Shown piece by piece: positions 6,138-14,242 of a DNA stretch of 14,269 nucleotides. The notes under the pieces are model-generated. The model made no database searches, had not been told where the DNA came from, and saw only the letters and a program-made list of their open reading frames with translations. The stretch spans positions 1 through 14,269 of the forward strand of contig CAJUPF010000072.1 of the NCBI GenBank assembly GCA_910588565.1. The letters are read 5' to 3'. The DNA is from an uncultured Lachnospiraceae bacterium. Its GTDB lineage: Bacteria > Bacillota > Clostridia > Lachnospirales > Lachnospiraceae. Both the position numbers and the translations under genes were made by a program. Every line of letters begins with the position of its first letter. The stretch's first letter is position 1.

Positions 6138-7289
6138 CTACGAAACATTCAGCTGATCAATCGAATCAATAATATCCCGTATCTCCGGCGTATACATATT
6201 CTGCTTAGTCAGCATCTTATCGATCCTGTTCCTGAGATCCTTTAAGTTCCTGACATTGATTTCCATTCTGGAACGCAGCCTCTGCCTGCGTACGATCAGG
6301 CTGTGTTTCACTTCAACCATTTCTTTCTTATCCACCAGTGCAGAAGTCTGATTGACCCAGACTTGTGCATCATACAGGCGGTACCGTTTTAAAAGCCGTA
6401 CCAATTTGGTATTAAAATACTGCAGATCTTCATTCGTCTGCTTAAATTTTTCCCGTTCCCTTACTTCACATAAATATTGTTCCCAAAGATAGTTCAGCTC
6501 ATAGGAATTCTTCACATGGTATTTCTCTCTGGCATAGTCTACCGCATTGGTAATGTTAACATACTTAAACGTAATCTTATTCAGCAGCTCAATCGCATAA
6601 TTCATATTTACCTCAGACTGCCGGATCTCTGTCTCATTCAGGGACATTTTAATAAAAATCCCAACTCCACAGACTGCCGCAAGGAACAAAATGACCAGCC
6701 ATGCTATCTTCGTATCCTGCCGAAAGCCTGTCTGCAGTACAAACAGGATCGCTACGCACATGGCAAATATCCCAAGCAGCGCAAAAGACGCCCCCCGTAA
6801 AAGTTTCTGCTGCCGCAGCAGTTCAAGTTTATTGTACTGCCATTCGGTTTTTTCCCCTTCGAGCCGGTTCATATCCCGTTTGATAGAAGCCTGGTAGGAC
6901 TCGTTGGACTGCAGACGGAGAATGGCGTCCGGAATCCTGTCTTCTTCCTGCTGCATCTGTATAAACTGCACATCGGAGATCCGCCGCTCTGAATTCTGGT
7001 ATTCATTGCGGGCACGATCCAGATTCCGCAGCTTTTCCGCCGCGCTGCGGATTTCCGCATATTCATCTTCCTCCAATTCCTCTAACAGCTGAATGTCTTT
7101 CAGATAATCCGTTACCACCCGGTATTCATCCTGCTCTTCCTTTAACTCCCTAGCTGCTTCGATCATCTGCTCACAGCAGCTTTTAATATCCTGTGGAACC
7201 CTTTTCTTAATATCATCCTGTACGGGAGGCTTTTCCTGTTCTGTAATATATTCTGTCGTTTGCTTTTTTTTCCGTTTAAAAAAAGACAT
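6138..7289 (-). CDS. Coiled-coil protein with two transmembrane helices, function unknown
   Basis: A 383-residue protein I cannot assign to a named family. A lysine-rich start (MSFFKRKKKQ) is followed by a long charged, heptad-like helical region (about 36-165). A membrane hairpin comes next: helices at about 167-187 (ASFALLGIFAMCVAILFVLQ) and 195-215 (IAWLVILFLAAVCGVGIFIK), joined by a seven-residue loop. A second long helical region (about 216-360) is rich in Arg, Lys and Glu. Both large parts should lie on the same side, probably the cytoplasm. A purine-rich AGGGGGA precedes the ATG. It is 9 bp from the TPR gene and 21 bp from the cysteine-protein gene. Codons 2-9 contain T7 and A8 runs. 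It may be the membrane anchor of the DUF5717/DUF5716 set; that is inference. Confidence 0.85.
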   Translation of the reverse strand: MSFFKRKKKQTTEYITEQEKPPVQDDIKKRVPQDIKSCCEQMIEAARELKEEQDEYRVVTDYLKDIQLLEELEEDEYAEIRSAAEKLRNLDRARNEYQNSERRISDVQFIQMQQEEDRIPDAILRLQSNESYQASIKRDMNRLEGEKTEWQYNKLELLRQQKLLRGASFALLGIFAMCVAILFVLQTGFRQDTKIAWLVILFLAAVCGVGIFIKMSLNETEIRQSEVNMNYAIELLNKITFKYVNITNAVDYAREKYHVKNSYELNYLWEQYLCEVREREKFKQTNEDLQYFNTKLVRLLKRYRLYDAQVWVNQTSALVDKKEMVEVKHSLIVRRQRLRSRMEINVRNLKDLRNRIDKMLTKQNMYTPEIRDIIDSIDQLNVS

Positions 7290-7298
7290 GATTCCCCC

Positions 7299-7997
7299 TT
7301 ACCGGCTGCTTCTTAGATAAGCATCTGCCCATTCTTTTAATTCTTCTTCCGGCTGTAATAATTTAGCTTCCTCTGCGGTTATGTTCTCTTTTGGCAAGAT
7401 TCCTTCTGCCAGGTTTACAGCCGCCTGCCGCTGCTGTAAGGAACGGGGATTTTGATTTTTTTCATAGGCTTTGCCATAACAGTCGGCAGCATCTTCAAAT
7501 AAAAACAGACCCGCATATGCCGTTCCTAAGTTGTGGTAAATATTTCCTGCAAAAAGCCCTGTTACCTCCGGCTGTTCTAAAAGCCTGCTGTATGCTAAAA
7601 TGCAGGCGTTATACATCTTCTTTTCTAAAAGGCGGTCCGCACGTATTTTCCGGCACTCCGTTTCACTTTTGTTCTCAAATGCAGCAAGGCGTTCCCGCAT
7701 GTGGACAATCTCTTCTTTGGTGCAGTAATTGCAGCCTGCCGCAAGAGCGGCTACAAATTCTGTCAGGCTTTTTCCCTCTGACTTTAACCTGCTTAACTGT
7801 TCCGAAAGAGAAGTTAACTTTAATTCTGTCTGAATCCAGCTGATAAGTTCCTCTTCCATCAAAGAAGTATCCACCAGATCAATATTCTCTTTCAGGTAAT
7901 AACATAATTCTTCCAGGGAGTAAACATTTAAGGATATACTTTCGATAAAGTAAGGTACAGAAGCAATTTCCCGCTGGCATAAGAACAGTTCTCCCAT
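7299..7997 (-). CDS. TPR-containing protein of the DUF5717/DUF5716 cluster
   Basis: A 232-residue, mostly helical, soluble protein with no signal peptide. Two TPR-like helical pairs are visible: about residues 116-147 (ADRLLEKKMYNACILAYSRL) and a clearer one at 150-183 (NIYHNLGTAYAGLFLFEDAA, then DCYGKAYEKNQNP), where the G-A-Y/F-A spacing fits the TPR consensus. The N-terminal half has several cysteines (C7, C32, C89, C92) including a CNYC pair, and no J-domain HPD motif. A GGAAAGAG ribosome binding site precedes the ATG. It lies 18 bp after the Hsp70-like gene and 9 bp before the membrane coiled-coil gene. A partner-binding role for either neighbour is likely but unproven. Confidence 0.83.
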   Translation of the reverse strand: MGELFLCQREIASVPYFIESISLNVYSLEELCYYLKENIDLVDTSLMEEELISWIQTELKLTSLSEQLSRLKSEGKSLTEFVAALAAGCNYCTKEEIVHMRERLAAFENKSETECRKIRADRLLEKKMYNACILAYSRLLEQPEVTGLFAGNIYHNLGTAYAGLFLFEDAADCYGKAYEKNQNPRSLQQRQAAVNLAEGILPKENITAEEAKLLQPEEELKEWADAYLRSSR

Positions 7998-8015
7998 TTT
8001 CTCTTTCCTTCCTGT

Positions 8016-9239
8016 TTAAACTTTCACAATATGCTCCCAAATCCGATCCGAGCTTTTTACAATTTCTCCAAAGCCCAGATCCCGGATGGAAAATCCGATC
8101 TGATCTGCAGCCACTGGTTTTACACAAATCCGCAGTCTTGTGGTTCGATCCTCCCGCTTGGGCAGATCCGTAAGTATCAGAGAACGCACCATAGCCTCAG
8201 CGCCGTCCGGCGGCTGAAAATAAAGATCCAAAGCAGGGCTTCCTCCTAAAATCACTTCCCATTCTCCACCGGCTTCATACCAGTTGTCTCCGGCATTGAT
8301 CAGTGTAAGGAACTCCGTTTCCCCATTATTGATCACCTTTAACCCGACGTTTACTTTAACTTCATTATCCCCCATGTAAACATACTGCCATACAATCTGT
8401 CCTGATTTTACAGCAGCTCCATAGCAGGCACCTTTGCTAAACAGATTTTTTCCCATAAAAGCACGTCTGCCCTGGCAGATAGCGGCAAGGGATTTTTTCA
8501 TCCAGCCTCCGTCAAAGCCGTCTCCAATCAGGTACACAGCAGAGACAGGCTGTCCGCTTAATGTCCCTTCCGCAATCACTGCAAACTCTTCATCCTGAAC
8601 CCGAAGCATGGATTCATACCGGGTTTCCGCAATTGTAACAACCTGAGGAATCGTCTGCCTGTCATGGCTTAACCTCCAGCAAAACAGCTTTTTGGATGTG
8701 TAATAATACAACACGACATCACGGCTGCAAAGTTCCGGTGTCTGACTTAAAGCATAATAATAGAAACTCTCCCGATAGTCAAGGAGCAAAAGCCGATCCG
8801 CCGGAAGCGCGATCCGCTCCGCAAACAGGCCAAACAGATTCCGCAGCTCCAGATTCATATATTCTACTGTGATCACCAGCCTGTCTACCTGTGTCTCCTC
8901 CCCAAGCTGCAATGGAAGGCAAATCAAATCATTTAAGAATAAAAACAGAAGTTCTGACGCTTCATAAAGTGTTTCTTCCAATTCCACCTTTTCTTCCGCC
9001 AATGCTTTCCGCAGCAGTCCGTCCACACAGAACACGCCTTCTTCCGCAGCATAGGTTCTGGCATGTTCGCCGAAAAACCAGTAGTCTTCTCCTTCTTTTT
9101 TGGAAATACAAACCGGGATCTGATAGGACTCACTACCTGTTACCGTACTGTAAGTCCCTGGTTCTGACATTCCTCTGGTATAATAACTAATCATAGCATA
9201 TTTGTCATTTAAATCAATTCCGATAAATCTCTTTGCCAT
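8016..9239 (-). CDS. DUF5716-type protein with a degenerate Hsp70/actin-like fold
   Basis: A 407-residue protein matching what is annotated as DUF5716 in Lachnospiraceae. The Hsp70 layout can be followed: a phosphate-1-like strand pair FIGIDLNDKYAMISYY (5-20), a connect-1-like YRESFYYYALSQ (155-166), and an adenosine-motif-like VYLIGDGFDGGWMKKSL (235-251) followed by KGACYGAAV (269-277). The phosphate-2 position, usually a glycine-rich DLGGGT, instead reads DVVLYYYTSKKLFCW (174-188) with no glycines, so ATP hydrolysis may be lost. Residues about 285-407 look like a beta-rich domain similar in place to the Hsp70 substrate-binding domain, with no helical lid. GGAG lies 8 nt before the ATG. It is 25 bp after the DUF5717 gene. 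Confidence 0.85.
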   Translation of the reverse strand: MAKRFIGIDLNDKYAMISYYTRGMSEPGTYSTVTGSESYQIPVCISKKEGEDYWFFGEHARTYAAEEGVFCVDGLLRKALAEEKVELEETLYEASELLFLFLNDLICLPLQLGEETQVDRLVITVEYMNLELRNLFGLFAERIALPADRLLLLDYRESFYYYALSQTPELCSRDVVLYYYTSKKLFCWRLSHDRQTIPQVVTIAETRYESMLRVQDEEFAVIAEGTLSGQPVSAVYLIGDGFDGGWMKKSLAAICQGRRAFMGKNLFSKGACYGAAVKSGQIVWQYVYMGDNEVKVNVGLKVINNGETEFLTLINAGDNWYEAGGEWEVILGGSPALDLYFQPPDGAEAMVRSLILTDLPKREDRTTRLRICVKPVAADQIGFSIRDLGFGEIVKSSDRIWEHIVKV

Positions 9240-9264
9240 CCTGTTTACTCCAACTTCTATCCAT

Positions 9265-12200
9265 CTATGCGATAATTGTAAATGTATCTTGTACGATATG
9301 GTTTAATCTCCGGTATGCCTGCATCCGTTCCTCTAATTCGTCTTGTTTTCCTTCTTCTAAAAGCCCGATCATCTCATTCAGCCGTCCATACCGTCCTGTC
9401 TGCGCTTCCGTTTTTTCAGGAACGCATTGTATCATGCCGCTTTCCGTAACTTCCGTCTTACCGTCTGTCACCTCAGAAATATAATACTGGACTTCCTCGC
9501 CCAAAAACAAGGTCAGTTTTTTGACAAAAACCCCATCATAGACTTCTGTCATCTCTTCTGAAATATAGTCTGCTTCTTCCACGGAACCGTCTGCAAATGT
9601 ATAATGAATCCAAACCTGCCCCTGTCCTCTGTACTCAATATAATATTTATCATACAGCTGGTACTTCCTTACAAAACGGCTGCCCAGCTGTTTGAAAAAT
9701 GCGAAATGTGTTCCCCGCTGTAAATATTTTACCAGCAATGCTTCCGCCTGCTTTTCATCTTGTTTGAGAATGGACGGATTCCCGGAATAATATTGTAAAA
9801 GCGCAAGTTCACAAACCTCATTCATCTCTTCCTGATCCAGGTAAAACCGCCGCAGATACTGGAAAAAATGTTCCAAAGGAACCGCATTCCGGACAAAGCT
9901 GTTATAGGAAAACAAGGTCAGGCAAGCTCCTTTAATCCTGGAATTTCCCCGCTCCTCATAGCATTGGTAGATCTCGTCCATATTGGTTACAAATTCTGAC
10001 GTATACAGCATCTGAACCAGAATACGCTCCGCCAGCGGAAAGACACAAAGATCAAACAACTCGGCGCATTCCAGAATCGACGCCATAACAGAAACCGGGC
10101 CCTGATAGCAGCTGCAGAGATAGGAAAGCATCGTATCGTTATATTTCCCGGCCAAAAACGTATCCACGGTAAGCTTTAGCAGCAGTTCCTCTTTTTTAAA
10201 TCCGGTCTTTTGTATCTGGTTATTGAGCAAAAGCACCCTGGCGGCAGCGGGGACATGCTCGCAGCCATACGTTTCCGCAATCTGATAAGCCTCTTCGTAA
10301 AGCCGTTTCTTAATGCAGATTTCCATAATGCATCCCCGATCCTTTGGCGGCATCCTGGATACCTCTGTCTGCTGCAGGCGCGTTTGAATCTCATCGGTTA
10401 AATCCATTGCAAACAAAAGGCGGCACATTTTGGGAAACAGCCAGGATTTGTAGGCAGAAGACACTTCCTCACTATCCATTACCGTCTCAAAATGAACCAG
10501 ATCTTTTTCTTCAAAAATCTCCTGGGCGCTCCGGTTGGCAAAATAGTATAAAAGATACGGGAGTTTCCCTTTGGAATGGCTCATGGCGGGCCGCAGATAC
10601 CGCGCCGGATACATCAGTTTTTCCAGCTGGTAAAACATACTGCTGCTGTAACGCTTTCCATGCGTGTCTTCAATCAGAATACTATATTCATTGGAATATA
10701 ATGGGAAATAGGCTTCTCCATCCGTTATAGGTATAACCATTGGCTTTTTTAGCTGTCTCTGCAGGACAATTACCCTGGCAGCTTCCGGTTCTAAGCAGGT
10801 CAGCCTGTGGACAAACAGCACGTCGGCAAGAGCTTCCCAAATCTCCGGGGGATAAATTCCGCCGGAAAGCGCTTCCTCATACACCACCGCCAGATTATCG
10901 TCAATATGTCCCTGTCCTAACTGCTCCCAGGCGAATTTTTCCATAGCAAGGTAGTGCTGTTCGTATGCTCTGGGCTGGCTTTTTTTCGCGGCAATAATAT
11001 TCACATACAGAATCGCTTTCTGTTTGTAGCTAAGCTGGCTGTTGTATTTAAAATACATCTGGATCACCTTGGGCAGTTCCTGGATCGCCCTTGTGTCCAT
11101 GGAGAGAAGATATGCCTCATACAGCCCGGTAATCCGCTGCTTGGCTGCCACTCCTTTTTCATACCAGCGGAAATAACGCCTGCCGTATTTCTGGTTCCGG
11201 ATCAGATATCCGCATGCCACCGGAAGCAGCTGTTCCACATCCAGAATCCCGTCACATGCTTCCAGCAGGAACAGAACGGATCGTTTATAGGGCATCCGTT
11301 CCGGAAAAACAGAAATCATCTGCTCTGCAATCGCTTTGTTCAGCGCCTGCCGTTTGCGGGCCCAGTTTAAAATCTTTAGTTCAAATTCCGTTAAACGGTG
11401 AAGCAGATAGGGCTCCTGGCAGTAAAGGCAGTAAGCTTCCGCATATAATACAGGGCTGTCCTCCCCGTCCATAACCCTCTTTTCAATCGCCCTTAACTTC
11501 CGATAAGGATTCTTTTCATAGCTGTGCCGCAGAAACAGCAGGCACCAGAACAACAGCAGATTGTCATTGTGTTCCAGAAAAATCTGTTCAATCTCTTCTG
11601 TCAGGCGGCTGATATACAGCTCTTCCTGATCCATAAGCGTACAGATATACAAATAGTATCCCCACTGAGGGCTGCTTTTCTCTTTATATTTACGTTTAAA
11701 TTCTTCCAGAATCCATTCCGCATCCTGTCTCTGGCCGTTTGTCAGATATGCCTGCGCCTTTAACAGGCGGTACCAGACATTGGAATTATCCCGCGCAATC
11801 AGATCATCCAACGTCCTGCAGGTCCGTATTGCCCATCTTCCGGTTACAATCCGCTTCAAACGGTAATCAATATAAGTATCCACCAAAAGCTTCTGCAGCT
11901 GCTTAATTTCCTTCTTCCTGCCGGATGGCATAGAGGTATGCCCGGAGGGTATTTCCTCTTTCCTGCCAGACGGCATAGAGGTATGCCCGGAGGGTATTTC
12001 CTTCTTCCTGCCGGATGGCATAGAGGTATGACCGGGCTCCTGATTGGAACAGTCGTCCATATCCTTCCTTGCGCAGATGGGAAGGGTAATCTCCTGCCGG
12101 ATATTTTTCAGCGTCAGCCTGCCATAATTTTTCCCGGCATGCATATGTTCCGGGCAAAGATAAAATCCTACCGTCGCTTCACTTCCCAGAAAATCATCCG

Positions 12201-12960
12201 CTGTCAGCTTCTTCTTCTGCGGTTTGATAAACTTTGCATCGCTTAACACGTCAAACTCCGCCTGCCCCCAGGTATTTTTCGTAACAATAAATTTCTGCAG
12301 AAGGGTCTCCTTTACATGCTCAAAGGTAAGCAGGGCACCCTCGCTCTTAGCGCCGGCAGGCATGGAATCATAGTCGACCGATATCAAAACCGCTTCTTTT
12401 TTCCGGCAGGCTAACAGAAATTCTTCCAGATTCCAGCTGGTTTGGTTCCCTGTCCGGATACCCTCGTATAACAGGCGTTCTGTCACTTCATCCTGTTTAA
12501 AAAGATGCAGGAACCCTGGAGAATAGAACATATCCTTTGCTTCCTGCCAGTGCTCTCTGGCCAGTTCCACAAACTGATCCAGGTTTTTTATCGTTCCTGT
12601 CGTATGAGTTTCATAGGGTTTGGAAACTATCACAGCAAAAGAAAGGTTATATTCTCCCTGATTATATTCAACGAAAAAGTCACCTTTCAAAATATCTCCT
12701 TCAACCAGCCCCGTGCTGTGGAATTGAAATGCGATCTGTGCCCTCATTCCTTCAAATTCCTCTGTCAGACATTCCATCCGGGGATTTGCAGAGTAGACAC
12801 GGCCTTTGATCGGGATCTGATTGCTGCTTGTAATTGTAAAATATCCCTTATAATCTTCACCTTCAAACACTTCGAGTTCCAGTTTGTCAGATGAAAATTC
12901 CACGATTGGTTTTGAAACCTCCACCCTGCCTTCAGCCAGTTCTTTTATCCTTTTACGCAC
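9265..12960 (-). CDS. Large DUF5717-type helical-repeat protein
   Basis: A 1231-residue protein, the first gene of the minus-strand cluster, matching in size and neighbourhood the DUF5717 family of Lachnospiraceae. Residues about 15-115 look like an Ig-like beta-sandwich (strand pattern around VEFSSDKLELEVFEGEDYKG and LSFAVIVSKP). A linker at about 309-351 holds three copies of a 15-residue repeat (GHTSMPSGRKKEIPS). Most of the rest to about 1100 is a long helical solenoid of TPR/HEAT-like character. Residues about 1114-1190 form a second beta-rich part (WIHYTFADGSVEEADY), and a short helix ends the chain. No signal peptide or membrane segment is evident, so it is probably cytoplasmic. The start is a GTG with AGGTG 5 nt upstream. 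Its likely role is a scaffold; the function is unknown. Confidence 0.88.
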   Translation of the reverse strand: MRKRIKELAEGRVEVSKPIVEFSSDKLELEVFEGEDYKGYFTITSSNQIPIKGRVYSANPRMECLTEEFEGMRAQIAFQFHSTGLVEGDILKGDFFVEYNQGEYNLSFAVIVSKPYETHTTGTIKNLDQFVELAREHWQEAKDMFYSPGFLHLFKQDEVTERLLYEGIRTGNQTSWNLEEFLLACRKKEAVLISVDYDSMPAGAKSEGALLTFEHVKETLLQKFIVTKNTWGQAEFDVLSDAKFIKPQKKKLTADDFLGSEATVGFYLCPEHMHAGKNYGRLTLKNIRQEITLPICARKDMDDCSNQEPGHTSMPSGRKKEIPSGHTSMPSGRKEEIPSGHTSMPSGRKKEIKQLQKLLVDTYIDYRLKRIVTGRWAIRTCRTLDDLIARDNSNVWYRLLKAQAYLTNGQRQDAEWILEEFKRKYKEKSSPQWGYYLYICTLMDQEELYISRLTEEIEQIFLEHNDNLLLFWCLLFLRHSYEKNPYRKLRAIEKRVMDGEDSPVLYAEAYCLYCQEPYLLHRLTEFELKILNWARKRQALNKAIAEQMISVFPERMPYKRSVLFLLEACDGILDVEQLLPVACGYLIRNQKYGRRYFRWYEKGVAAKQRITGLYEAYLLSMDTRAIQELPKVIQMYFKYNSQLSYKQKAILYVNIIAAKKSQPRAYEQHYLAMEKFAWEQLGQGHIDDNLAVVYEEALSGGIYPPEIWEALADVLFVHRLTCLEPEAARVIVLQRQLKKPMVIPITDGEAYFPLYSNEYSILIEDTHGKRYSSSMFYQLEKLMYPARYLRPAMSHSKGKLPYLLYYFANRSAQEIFEEKDLVHFETVMDSEEVSSAYKSWLFPKMCRLLFAMDLTDEIQTRLQQTEVSRMPPKDRGCIMEICIKKRLYEEAYQIAETYGCEHVPAAARVLLLNNQIQKTGFKKEELLLKLTVDTFLAGKYNDTMLSYLCSCYQGPVSVMASILECAELFDLCVFPLAERILVQMLYTSEFVTNMDEIYQCYEERGNSRIKGACLTLFSYNSFVRNAVPLEHFFQYLRRFYLDQEEMNEVCELALLQYYSGNPSILKQDEKQAEALLVKYLQRGTHFAFFKQLGSRFVRKYQLYDKYYIEYRGQGQVWIHYTFADGSVEEADYISEEMTEVYDGVFVKKLTLFLGEEVQYYISEVTDGKTEVTESGMIQCVPEKTEAQTGRYGRLNEMIGLLEEGKQDELEERMQAYRRLNHIVQDTFTIIA
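11906..12035. repeat. Three in-frame 45-bp tandem repeats in the DUF5717 gene
   Basis: Units begin at 11906, 11951 and 11996, a period of exactly 45 bp (15 codons, GHTSMPSGRKKEIPS). Units 1 and 3 are identical over about 35 bp (ATTTCCTTCTTCCTGCCGGA onward), while unit 2 differs at a few positions (CCTCTTT for CCTTCTT, CCAGACGGC for CCGGATGGC). Units 1 and 2 contain the inverted repeat GGCATA-GAGG-TATGCC. Copy-number change would keep the reading frame. Confidence 0.93.
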
Positions 12961-12986
12961 ACTGTCACCTGTTTCTTATCTTTCAG

Positions 12987-13014
12987 TTGATTTTTATCTG
13001 AGAATGTTTATAAT
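12987..13014 (+). promoter_or_regulatory. Promoter of the plus-strand PLP enzyme gene
   Basis: TTGATT (12987-12992) and a perfect TATAAT (13009-13014) are 16 bp apart. The predicted start near 13021 leaves a leader of about 57 nt before the ATG at 13078. No riboswitch-like structure is evident in that leader. Confidence 0.75.
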
Positions 13015-13032
13015 ACATTACAGTTATTTATC

Positions 13033-13061
13033 ATTATAAACGATTTATTCTACAAATTCAA
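13033..13061 (-). promoter_or_regulatory. Promoter of the DUF5717 operon
   Basis: On the minus strand TTGAAT (13061-13056) and a perfect TATAAT (13038-13033) are separated by 17 bp. The predicted start near 13026 leaves about 66 nt before the GTG start at 12960. It faces the plus-strand promoter: the two -10 boxes are arms of the inverted repeat GTTTATAAT/ATTATAAAC, and the two predicted start sites are only about 5 bp apart. Confidence 0.75.
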
Positions 13062-13077
13062 CCGGAGGCAGTTCATT

Positions 13078-14169
13078 ATGTTAAAACATACAGATCATTT
13101 CCATGGCAGTGACCTGGAAAAAATTGAAGAAATTTACCATATTAAAAAAGAAGATATTGTCAGTTTTTCCGCAAATGTCAATCCTTTGGGCATTTCTCCG
13201 AATATGAGACAGACGCTTTCAGAGCATCTGGATGCGATCACGGCTTATCCTGACCGGGAATATGCTTCTCTGCGCCGCTGCATAGCCGAGTATATTCACT
13301 CTGATTTTGAAAATATTATTGTTGGAAACGGTTCTACGGAACTGATTTCTCTGTTTATCCAGATTGAACAGCCAAAAAAGGCGATGATTCTTGGGCCGAC
13401 CTATTCGGAATATGAACGGGAAATTTTTCTGGAAGGCGGTACGACACACTATTATCCGTTAAAAGAAAAGGATGAGTTCCGTCTGGATCTGGCGGATTTT
13501 ACAGAGCGGCTGAATGAAAGCATGAATCTTCTGGTTATCTGCAATCCGAACAATCCCACTTCTTCTTCTATTACAAGATCCCAGATGCGTCAGATTCTCG
13601 ATGTCTGCAAGCAGTATGATATTTTTGTTATGGTAGACGAGACGTATGTGGAATTTGCGGAAAATTCCGAGGAGATTACTTCGATTCCGCTGACTCACTA
13701 TTATAACAATATTATTATTCTGCGGGGAACCGCGAAGTTTTTTGCCGCGCCTGGGCTGCGTCTTGGATATGCGGTAACAGGAAACCGGGATGTGATTAAG
13801 GCGATAAATACACGGAAAAATCCATGGACGATTAATTCGCTCGCGGTCATTGCGGGAGAACTGATGTTTTCAGATGAAACGTATATCAGAAAAACCAGAG
13901 AACTGATCTCCTCGGAGCGGAAGCGGATCTATCAGATCCTTTTGGACAGCCCTGATTACAAGCCGTATCCTCCCAGCGCGAATTTTATGCTTGTGAAGAT
14001 TTTGCGGGAGGATATGACGTCGCAGGATTTGTTTGACCGGGCGATTCAGAACGGGCTTATGATACGGGATTGTTCTACCTTTCCGTTTCTGAACCAAAAG
14101 TATATCCGGTTCTGCTTTATGAATCCAACGGATAACGATTGTCTGCTTACATGTCTTATGGACCATTAG
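13078..14169 (+). CDS. PLP-dependent aminotransferase-fold enzyme, CobD/HisC-like
   Basis: A 363-residue fold-type I PLP enzyme of the histidinol-phosphate aminotransferase / threonine-phosphate decarboxylase group. Visible residues are HGSDL at the N-terminus, SANVNPLG (31-38), NPNNP (156-160), the PLP-ring aspartate D187 and Y190 in VDETY, the Schiff-base lysine K220 in RGTAKFF, R228 in GLRLGY, and the substrate-carboxylate arginine R344 in YIRF. The HG-x-DL start and SANVNPLG motif lean toward CobD (makes aminopropanol phosphate for cobalamin) rather than HisC, but no cobalamin or histidine genes are in the window. GGAGG (13064-13068) stands 9 nt before the ATG. It is transcribed divergently from the DUF5717 operon. 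Confidence 0.85.
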   Translation: MLKHTDHFHGSDLEKIEEIYHIKKEDIVSFSANVNPLGISPNMRQTLSEHLDAITAYPDREYASLRRCIAEYIHSDFENIIVGNGSTELISLFIQIEQPKKAMILGPTYSEYEREIFLEGGTTHYYPLKEKDEFRLDLADFTERLNESMNLLVICNPNNPTSSSITRSQMRQILDVCKQYDIFVMVDETYVEFAENSEEITSIPLTHYYNNIIILRGTAKFFAAPGLRLGYAVTGNRDVIKAINTRKNPWTINSLAVIAGELMFSDETYIRKTRELISSERKRIYQILLDSPDYKPYPPSANFMLVKILREDMTSQDLFDRAIQNGLMIRDCSTFPFLNQKYIRFCFMNPTDNDCLLTCLMDH

Positions 14170-14195
14170 ACAGGTCTGCGCATTTACTGTACTGA

Positions 14196-14242
14196 CCGTG
14201 TTACTATTCACGGATGCCCTGCACCCCGCTGCAGGGCATCCG
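14196..14242. repeat. GC-rich perfect hairpin downstream of the PLP enzyme gene
   Basis: CGGATGCCCTGCA (14211-14223) and TGCAGGGCATCCG (14230-14242) form a 13-bp perfect stem with a 6-nt loop, about 40 bp after the stop codon. No U-tract follows on either strand, so it is not a canonical intrinsic terminator. An overlapping inverted repeat, CCGTG (14196-14200) with CACGG (14209-14213), shares its last bases with the large stem, so the two could not form together. It may be an intergenic repeat or a factor-assisted terminator; the window ends too soon to tell. Confidence 0.6.

Noticed and set aside
11903..12157. 84-codon minus-strand frame with repeated RAYLYAIRQEEGNTL-like units
   Set aside because: It is an out-of-frame reading of the 45-bp repeats in the DUF5717 gene; the repeat pattern follows from the DNA repeat.
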